Source: Pseudomonas sp. KNUC1026
GTDB taxonomy: Bacteria; Pseudomonadota; Gammaproteobacteria; Pseudomonadales; Pseudomonadaceae
Assembly: GCF_021650705.1 (NCBI RefSeq)
Contig: NZ_CP087138.1
Location: 2,418,001 to 2,482,000 of the forward strand
Direction: 5' to 3'
DNA: 64,000 nt
Of this stretch, positions 57,496-64,000 are shown one piece after another. Below the pieces are notes generated by a model. The model was not told the DNA's origin. It saw only the letters and a program-made list of their open reading frames with translations, and did no database searches. Both the position numbers and the translations under genes were made by a program. Within the stretch, counting starts at the first letter, position 1. Every line of letters begins with the position of its first letter.

Positions 57496-58485
57496 TCAGG
57501 CAGAGGGATCGACATTGAGTACGCAGCGGGCCGTCTTGCCCGTTACAAGTTTCAATTTTCCCCTGCGATCTCCAAGGGCAACGTCGTACTTGGGGGCGCA
57601 TAACTGCGGTAGACCGTCCAGGCTTTGAGGATCGGGTACTGAGGTATGTAAAGACCTCGGTGGACTTTCGCGTACTCGTCATTGGTGTCTGGGCTTTTGT
57701 AAACAGGGCCGGCCGGCCCGGTGGGGTTGGCCACCGGGGAGTACTCGGTAATAGTCCGGGTCGTACCAATCGTTGACCCATTCAGTGCCACCATCGGTCA
57801 TATCGTAGAGGCCCAAAGGGTTGGGAGGGAAAGAGGCCACGGGCATACCTGCCTCAGCGTTGGGAATGCCCGCCTCGCGTGTGAACTCAAGCCTGTTTCT
57901 GTAGAACGCCACATTGAGCCCTATGACGTCATCGTGGAGGTCTCCACCATTTTCGAACCTCCAACTGCCATTATCCGTGGCGACGGGAACAGGGCCACCC
58001 AGGTTTCTGGCTGCATATTCCCATTGCGCTTCCGTCGGCAATCCATAAGGTTGCCCGGACACATTGGCCAGCCAGGCGCAAAAATCGTGAGCTTGATACC
58101 AGTCCAGATAGGCCGGCATTTGTGCAAGACGCCCCTGATTGGCGGGCAACCCCTCGGATTCACTCGACTCTCTGTTAGATAGAAAGAAGTCGAACTCTGC
58201 CATCGTCACTTTATGAGGTGACATCCAGAATCCATCCAGCGCTACCTTGTGAACAGGAAGGTTTACGTTTCTTCCGTGTTTATGCCAGAGACTGCCGTTG
58301 AACTCCCCATCGTAATCCCCCATTGAAAAACTGCCGGCGGGAATGGCGACAAGCTGCTGTTTGAACCGGCCAGCGAATTCGGCTATAGGGTCTCTACCCT
58401 CGTGACGTTCTGCAAACCCTTTCATACCAAACAGCAACCCTACCAAACTCATCAAGCAAAAAAGAATCTTCTGATATCGGCTCAT
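57496..58485 (-). CDS. Exported formylglycine-generating-enzyme-like (SUMF1) protein, two frameshifts
   Basis: About 329 residues. ATG 58485 opens a signal peptide (YQKILFCLMSLVGLLFGMKGFA). The FGE/sulfatase-modifying domain follows: LVAIPAGSFSMGDYDGEF, HKVALDGFWMSPHKVTMAEF, YLDWYQAHDFCAWLANVSG, LPTEAQWEYAARN, NPLGLYDMTDGGTEWVNDWYD. Breaks: GG for G at 57747-57748 (DPDYYEYSPVANPTG expected) and a missing A near 57585 (APPKYDVALGDRRG expected). The repaired C-terminus RCVLNVDPSA carries the family's Cys. The gene is AT-richer than its neighbours and starts 8 bases after the toxin-like gene. In that position it could be an immunity or partner protein; this is inference. Confidence 0.85.
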
Positions 58486-58492
58486 GACAAGA

Positions 58493-60858
58493 TCACTCCC
58501 CGCCATCAAATTCTTCGAATGTTGATATCGCAGGGTAAGCGCTATTTACGCCCTGGCAGATTTTGTAGTAATAAGTATCATTGAAACATATAGCAAACCC
58601 CGGGCTTTCTCTTTTCTTCAACCGACTTTCAAACGCCATCATTTCTTCATTGGCCTTCTGTTTGGCTCGTTCAACAACCTCCTCTCCATGCTTGCTCACA
58701 AGCTCACTTTCAAGCTCATGGATATGCTGGTGCTGATCGAGACCGATTTTCAGAAACGCCACCAGCGTGCCCCTGTTTTCTTGTACAACCGACTCTCGCA
58801 CTGCGGCAGGAGCAGCACCAGATGGGCCAAATCGGTAAAGAATGCATTTCCACTCCGCAAGCGTCTGCACGCTTCTGAGCACTTCGAGCACTGCTTTTTT
58901 ACGTATAGCGTATTTGTCGAAGACTTTGCCTTTGACCACATCCATCGCATGTCCGAATCGATCCCAGGCTGTATTTCGAGTCAAGAGATAGAGCAATATT
59001 GATTTTGCCTCAGGGGTCATGCACAGCAATTGCTCGCTTCTCGATATCGTGTTGGCAGCAAGCTCATTTCTTTCTCGGACCGACTGAACATTTCCCTTAA
59101 CCGTATCAACCAACTGAGTTATTTTTTGCGAGAAAAACTCACTCACCGCTCCCTTGTTGCCGGCCTCGAGCGAAAACACATTCAGTGCTGGCTCCGGCCC
59201 AATCAGAATGTGCAGCAGGCTGTACTTCGTAAAAAAATCAAACGTACCATCATCCAAAAAACTCAACCGCCGATAGTTCACCAAGTACAACTGATACACC
59301 AACCAGACCGCAAACTCCCCCATATTCTTCGCACTCACTTCCGCCTCGAACGCCCCCTTCGCCCCCACCCCGCCACACACACTCGCCGACACGTGAAAAC
59401 AGAACTTCCCGTTCACGAACTTGCAGAAGAACTTCGCCCCGGCGCCCTTTCCCAGCAACCCGCTGATCTGCTGGCTGATCGAGCAGAAGTCCACGTACTC
59501 GGCCGCCTTGTCCGTGGCCAGGTCCTGCGCCGGCCGGCGGTCGTGCGGGCCGATGGGTTTGAGCCATTGCACGCTGCCCTTGATTCCCAGCTGCGCGCGC
59601 ACGCCAGCGAACACTTCGGCCGACACGCTCAGGCCTTCATCCTCGTCGTTCATCTGCTGGTGAAATGCCCTGCCCGTGCTGCGCTGCTCGCGAAAGCGCG
59701 GCAGCCGGCCGCCGGGCTGGCCGGTGATCGCCTGGCCGTCCCGATTGGGGGTGGTGATGACCTGCAACTGCGCCTCCAGTTGCAGGGATGCGCCTACAAA
59801 ACCGCTGGCCTGGCACTCAAGAACAATGCGCAACAGCCCCAGGTCGACGATGCCATCGGCGAGCTTGAACGCCACGTGCGCGCCAAGGCGATTGGGCAGG
59901 TAGCGGGTGACCGAGGCGTGCCCCGAAGCGACGACCAGGCTGGCCGCTGCCTCAGCCTTGAGGGCAACGTTGCCTTTGCCGGGGTCGTATTCGGCGCTGG
60001 CCCCGACATTGCTGGCGTAGCGCATGAATTGCGCGGCAGCGCTGGTATCGATGTCGTTGTCGTGTTCCTTGTGGTGGACCAGGCTTTCGTTCCAGCTCTT
60101 GGCCCAGCCAAACAGCGTTTCACCAAAAATATCTGCCAGGTCACCGTTCTGATTGAGCGTTTCAAGCACCGGCGCCATGCCGGGAATGTCCTTGAGATCA
60201 GCCTTGATCACCGGGGCCCTGGCCTTGAGTTGCCTGCCCAGCCTGTCGAGGTCTACACGGCGCCTGCCGCGGTTGTCGGCCCGGTAAATGCTGTCATCAC
60301 CCGTTCGGGTATCGGCGGCTCTGAGCGATACCGTGCGCAGGCGCCTGCCTTCACTGAACGCGTCATACACCCCCTTTTCGCGTAGATCAGGCGCCTGCCC
60401 AAGGCACCGGCACCGTTACGTCGCTCGCCAGCAGGCGGCCCTCGCACCACCGGCAACAGCTCGACCACATCGTCATAGCGCATGCCCTGGGTAGAGAACT
60501 CGCCCAGCTTCTCTTGCAAGCGCTTGCGCTGCGCCTCCATGGTTTGCTCGGCTACGTCGATATCGGCGCGGCCGGCCTCCAGGCGCTGGGGCAAGGTGCC
60601 CGGGGTGGTGTACTGCTGGCCATAACGCTGCAGCGCCGAGGAGTAATCGGCCTGCGCCTGATGCAGCGTGTTCATGTCGCGCAGCATGCCCTGCCAATGC
60701 ACCTCGAACGCACCGGCGGCATTGGCGTCGAGGAACACCAGCTCTTCAGTATCGGGCCGGAAATACAGCTGCCCGGAGGTGTGCCTGGCCTGCACCAGGG
60801 CGCCCTCCTGAGTGGGGATCAGCGTTGCCAGGGGCGCAGGGTCGGCGGCAGGTTTCAT
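58493..60858 (-). CDS. Large toxin-like protein of unknown function (frameshifted)
   Basis: About 788 residues after one G is restored in the CCCCC run 60370-60374 (AKRGVYDAFSEG expected). N-terminal half: LIPTQEGALVQARHTSGQLYF, a coiled-coil helix (ADIDVAEQTMEAQRKRLQEK), FGETLFGWAKSWNESL. Middle: Gly/Ala-rich strands (SVSAEVFAGVRAQLGIKGSVQW, KFVNGKFCFHVSASVCGGVGAKG) and FAVWLVYQLYLVNYRRLSF. C-terminal quarter: helical, Lys/Glu-rich, with YYYKICQGVNSAYP. The middle pattern resembles parts of T6SS VasX/BTH_I2691-type effectors (from memory). The coding strand turns AT-rich after about 59340: 20 of 60 bases at 58561-58620 are G/C, against 37 of 60 at 60181-60240. It is followed by the coupled SUMF1-like gene. 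Confidence 0.7.
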
Positions 60859-61019
60859 CACATCATTCCGAACGGGTAAAGGGCGGCCGGCAGCTTCAGG
60901 CCAGCGCCACCCCGGCACAATCGGACGGCTCCGAAACTCGCCCCCGGTGCCCACGCCTCAAGGCCTGCAGGCCGCTGCCGATAGCCTTATCGCCCCTCTT
61001 CTCGCATAGGCCCCGCACC

Positions 61020-62591
61020 GTGCCGCTGTTTCGCACCCGAGCCACCGCCCGGCCCATCGCCGGCATCGACAGTGCGCACCGCCCGGACACCCTGCGCCTG
61101 GCGCTGGCGTTCGTGCTGCTGGTGGTGGCGGTGATCCTGTCGCTGGAGGGCTGGCGGCTGTGGCGCGACTACCACCGCACCTACGAGCTGGCACAGGTTA
61201 CGGTCAGCAACCTCACCCGTGCCACCAGCCAGCACGCCGAAGACGCCATCCGCGAGGTCGACGGCCTGACCGCCGGGATCTCCGAGCGGTTGCTGGGCGA
61301 CGGCCTGGCCAACATGAACGTGCCGCGCTTGCAGGCATTGCTCAAACAGCAGGTCGGCATCATGCCGCAGTTGTCGGGGCTGTTCGTGTTCGGTGCCGAT
61401 GGGCGCTTGCTGGTGAGCAGCCTGGACCACCCCCGCGCGGACGCCAATAACGCCGACCGCGAGTATTTCATCTACCACCGTGACCACCCGGGCCTGAACT
61501 TGCATGTCGGCCCGGTAATCACCGGCCGCCAGAGCGGCCAGTTGGTGATTCCGATCTCGCGGCGCATGAACAACCCGGATGGCTCTTTTGCCGGGGTGTT
61601 TCTCGGCACCTTGAGCGTGAGCTACTTCCTCAACTACTACGACGGCTTCAAGGTCGATGAGCACAGCGTGTTCGCCCTGGCCCTGAGCGACGGCACGTTG
61701 CTGGCGCGGCGCCCCTTCGACATGAGCCTGGTGGGCAAGAGCCTGGCCGGCAGCGCTCTGTTTCGCCAGTACCTGCCGCTGGCGCCGGAAGGGCTGGCCG
61801 AAGCGCGCTCGGTGATCGACGGCACCGAGCGGCTCTACAGCTACCGGACCCTCACCGGCTACCCGCTGGTGGTCGACGCCGGCCTTGCCCGCGATAGCGT
61901 TTTGCGGCCCTGGTACCGTGACCTGGCGCGCACGTTGATCGTGCTCGGCGGCCTGTTACTGGGGCTGGCGCTGTTGGCGCGGGTGCTGTTGCGCCAGTTG
62001 CGAGCGCGCCAGTTGATTGAAGACCAGTTGCGCGACGCCCATCACGCGTTGCAGGAAATGGCCCTGCAAGACAGCCTCACCGGCCTGGGCAACCGCCGCC
62101 GGCTCGATCAGCGGCTGCCGGAAGAAATTGCCCGTGCCCAACGCACGGGCGAGGCCCTGGCGCTGGTGATGCTCGACATCGACCACTTCAAGCGCTTCAA
62201 CGACTGCTATGGCCACCCGGCCGGCGACGCTTGCCTGCGCCAGGTGGCCGAAGCCATCAAAGGCGTGCTCAAGCGCCCAAGCGACCTCGCCGTGCGCTAC
62301 GGCGGCGAGGAAATCACCGTGTTGCTGCCCGGCACCGACGCCGCCGGCGCCTGCCAGATGGCTGAAGACATTCTCCAGGCCATCCGCGACCTGCGCATCG
62401 AGCACCGCGAGCACCCGGAGGGCTACGTGACCGCGAGCGCTGGCGTACATGCCTGCGTACCTGCCCAGGCACCCTGCAGTGCCGCCTCACTGCTCAAAGC
62501 GGCTGACGCCGCACTCTACCTGGCCAAGCACAGCGGGCGTGACCGCTGGCGCATGGCCGGGATCGACGGGCTGTTCAGCCCCGCCCGCTAA
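61020..62591 (+). CDS. Membrane diguanylate cyclase (dCache-like sensor + GGDEF)
   Basis: A 523-residue membrane enzyme. A helix near residues 22-45 (LRLALAFVLLVVAVILSLEG) precedes a periplasmic sensor of about 250 residues with GADGRLLVSSLDHPRADAN and LNLHVGPVITGRQSGQLVIPISRR (in part), then a second helix (LIVLGGLLLGLALLARVLL). The GGDEF domain has LTGLGNRRRLDQRL, LDIDHFKRFNDCYGH, the active-site GGEE at about 428-431 and an upstream RPSD that fits the RxxD inhibitory site. So it should make cyclic di-GMP with product inhibition. GTG 61020 chosen; the frame is open further upstream. It neighbours the adhesin gene. Confidence 0.9.
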   Translation: MPLFRTRATARPIAGIDSAHRPDTLRLALAFVLLVVAVILSLEGWRLWRDYHRTYELAQVTVSNLTRATSQHAEDAIREVDGLTAGISERLLGDGLANMNVPRLQALLKQQVGIMPQLSGLFVFGADGRLLVSSLDHPRADANNADREYFIYHRDHPGLNLHVGPVITGRQSGQLVIPISRRMNNPDGSFAGVFLGTLSVSYFLNYYDGFKVDEHSVFALALSDGTLLARRPFDMSLVGKSLAGSALFRQYLPLAPEGLAEARSVIDGTERLYSYRTLTGYPLVVDAGLARDSVLRPWYRDLARTLIVLGGLLLGLALLARVLLRQLRARQLIEDQLRDAHHALQEMALQDSLTGLGNRRRLDQRLPEEIARAQRTGEALALVMLDIDHFKRFNDCYGHPAGDACLRQVAEAIKGVLKRPSDLAVRYGGEEITVLLPGTDAAGACQMAEDILQAIRDLRIEHREHPEGYVTASAGVHACVPAQAPCSAASLLKAADAALYLAKHSGRDRWRMAGIDGLFSPAR

Positions 62592-62750
62592 GCCGCGACA
62601 CCAGCGCTTAGCACGCAAACCGTTTGTTTTCTGAGCAACTGGTCAAGTTGCGGCACTTTGCTATACCTGCCTATGGATCCACATTTCTCGCAGGAAGCGG
62701 CCGAAACTCTATCAGGCGCACTTCTGCGGGCAGGTCAGGCAGGAGTCGTA

Positions 62751-64000
62751 ATGGATAACATCGTCGTCGCCGACAAGGCCAGTGAACAGATCAGCGAAAG
62801 CGCGTGGGGCAATGTCAACCTCAACACCCCTGGCGTAGTCAAGGTTCCCGCATCCCGCAACAGGTTGCCAGTGTCAGCCGCAGCGGGCAGAACCTGGTGG
62901 TGACCCTCAAGAGCGGTGAGCAGACCACCCTCGGCAATTTCTTCGCCACCAACCCTCAGGGCGTGGGCAGCGACATCGTTTTCGAAGGCGAAGACGGTGC
63001 GCTCTGGCAAGGCGCCTACGACGCCGAAGCGTTCAATGGCCTGACCTTCACGCAAATCAGTTCCATCGACGAGTTGATCGCCGGGGCCGGCGTGGTGGGA
63101 GTGCCACCCCCACCTGGGCCATCGCCGGGCTCGGCGCACTGGGTGCCGGCGGCACGGCGGCGGCGGCCAGCGGCCTTGCCAGCGGCGGTGGTGGCAACAA
63201 TGCTGCCGGCGTCGGCGTTGGGGGGGACCAGCAGGCACCGGCAGCCCCCACTGACCTGGCCCTCTCGGGAGACGGGTTGACCTTGAGCGGCCGCGGCGAG
63301 ATCGGCGCCACGGTCAATGTGCGCGACGCGTTCGGCAACCTGCTCGGCACTGCGGTGGTGGGCAGCGACGGCCGCTTCCAGGTCACGTTGAGCACGCCCC
63401 AGTTCGGCGGCCAGGCCTTGCAGGTCGACCTCACCGACAGCGCCGGCAACGTCTCTGCAGGGGTGCAGATCACAGCGCCCGGCAGCGGTGGCAACCTGGT
63501 CGAAGCAGCGACCGACCTCGCTATCAGCAACGACGGCGGCCTGCTCAGCGGCCATGGCCAGGCCGGCGCACGAGTGCGGGTATACGCGGCCAATGGCCTG
63601 CTGGTGGGTGAAGGCGTGGTGGGGGCCGACGGCCTGTTCACGCTGCGCCTGCAGCCGCCGCAGCTCGACGGCCTGGCCTTGCAGGTCACCCTGGCCGATG
63701 CCAATGGCAACCTGTCGGCCAATGCGCAGATCAATGCACCGGACCTCACCACCCCGGCCAGCCCCGGCGGCCTGGCCCTGAGTGCCGACGGCCTGCACGT
63801 GACCGGCACCAGCTTCCCCGGCTTTCGCATCCTGATCCGCAATGTGGCCGGGCGTGTGATCGGCCAAGGCCGTGCAGGCACCGATGGGCGCTTCGACGTC
63901 ACCCTGGACAGCCCGCAGCTCAATGGTGAATACCTCAGCATCAGCGTCAGCAACGAGGCCGGGAACAGCTCGGCGCCCATCACCCTGCAAGCGGCCGACA
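62751..64000 (+). CDS. LapF/BapA-type large adhesin (5' part, two frameshifts)
   Basis: The first 418 or so residues of a large surface adhesin. MDNIVVADKASEQISESAWG and VASVSRSGQNLVVTLKSGEQ, with GNFFATN and GAYDAEAFNGLTFTQISSIDELI, are the prefix domain of the BapA/LapF family. A Gly-rich helix (WAIAGLGALGAGGTAAAASG) follows, then repeating Ig-like units of about 100 residues with NVRDAFGNLLGTAVVGSDGRF and VYAANGLLVGEGVVGADGLF. Breaks: a missing base near 62851 (PAIPQQVAS expected) and CCCCC for CCCCCC at 63107-63111. ATG 62751 has AGGAG. The gene continues past the window. It would be secreted by a type I system. Confidence 0.9.

Noticed and set aside
1..64000. CRISPR arrays, insertion sequences, prophage, integrase or origin
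   Set aside because: I saw no spaced direct-repeat array, no transposase or integrase frame and no DnaA-box cluster; the region looks like core genome apart from 57.5-59.3 kb.

Overview
The window reads as chromosomal DNA from a Pseudomonas species, probably close to the P. putida group. The support is high G+C coding sequence and typical Pseudomonas gene neighbourhoods: gpsA next to a PA1611-type hybrid kinase and fabA-fabB, a full liuABCDE leucine-degradation operon, an AI-2E transporter/DUF4892/hydrolase/thioesterase/SixA/DUF4389 run, an OprC-type copper receptor and a LapF/BapA-type adhesin. The species is inferred, not proven.

Layout. 0-5.3 kb: a bacteriophytochrome with its response regulator (cut by the window edge), four small conserved or hypothetical genes including a KGG stress protein, and an HD-GYP c-di-GMP phosphodiesterase. 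5.4-14.7 kb: transketolase, a VOC protein, a methyltransferase/PIG-L deacetylase/acyl-CoA dehydrogenase cluster, an unusual histidine kinase, a LysR/aldo-keto reductase divergent pair and tRNA-Val(GAC). 14.9-28.9 kb: an FAD amine oxidase, TerC, an NhaR-like regulator, YceH, a retropepsin/inactive transglutaminase/ATP-grasp cluster, pabB, cysH, a two-component system and an AI-2E transporter. 28.9-41.7 kb: hydrolases, thioesterase, sixA, gpsA, the hybrid kinase, fabAB behind a DesT-like operator, dienelactone hydrolase, htpG with a clear sigma-32 promoter, and brnQ. 41.7-51 kb: LysR, GNAT, dnaQ and liuABCDE. 51-57.5 kb: a copper-uptake module, a second TonB receptor ending in a 101-bp tandem duplication, and LysR/RidA. 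57.5-64 kb: an AT-rich exported formylglycine-enzyme-like gene coupled to a large toxin-like gene, a diguanylate cyclase and the start of a large adhesin.

Two things dominate. First, at least 22 single-base (or equivalent) indels break 16 otherwise complete genes, mostly in homopolymers and including essential or housekeeping genes (fabB, htpG three times). This looks like uncorrected sequencing error, so I annotate these as single genes and mark each break. Second, the 57.5-60.9 kb pair (conserved G+C-rich N-terminal part, AT-rich C-terminal part, and a tightly coupled AT-rich exported partner) has the architecture of a polymorphic toxin with a candidate immunity or partner protein. It is the best candidate for an undescribed system here.

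The c-di-GMP genes (HD-GYP, GGDEF), the RetS-network kinase homologue and the LapF-like adhesin suggest a biofilm-forming lifestyle. The Liu enzymes convert isovaleryl-CoA to acetoacetate and acetyl-CoA.
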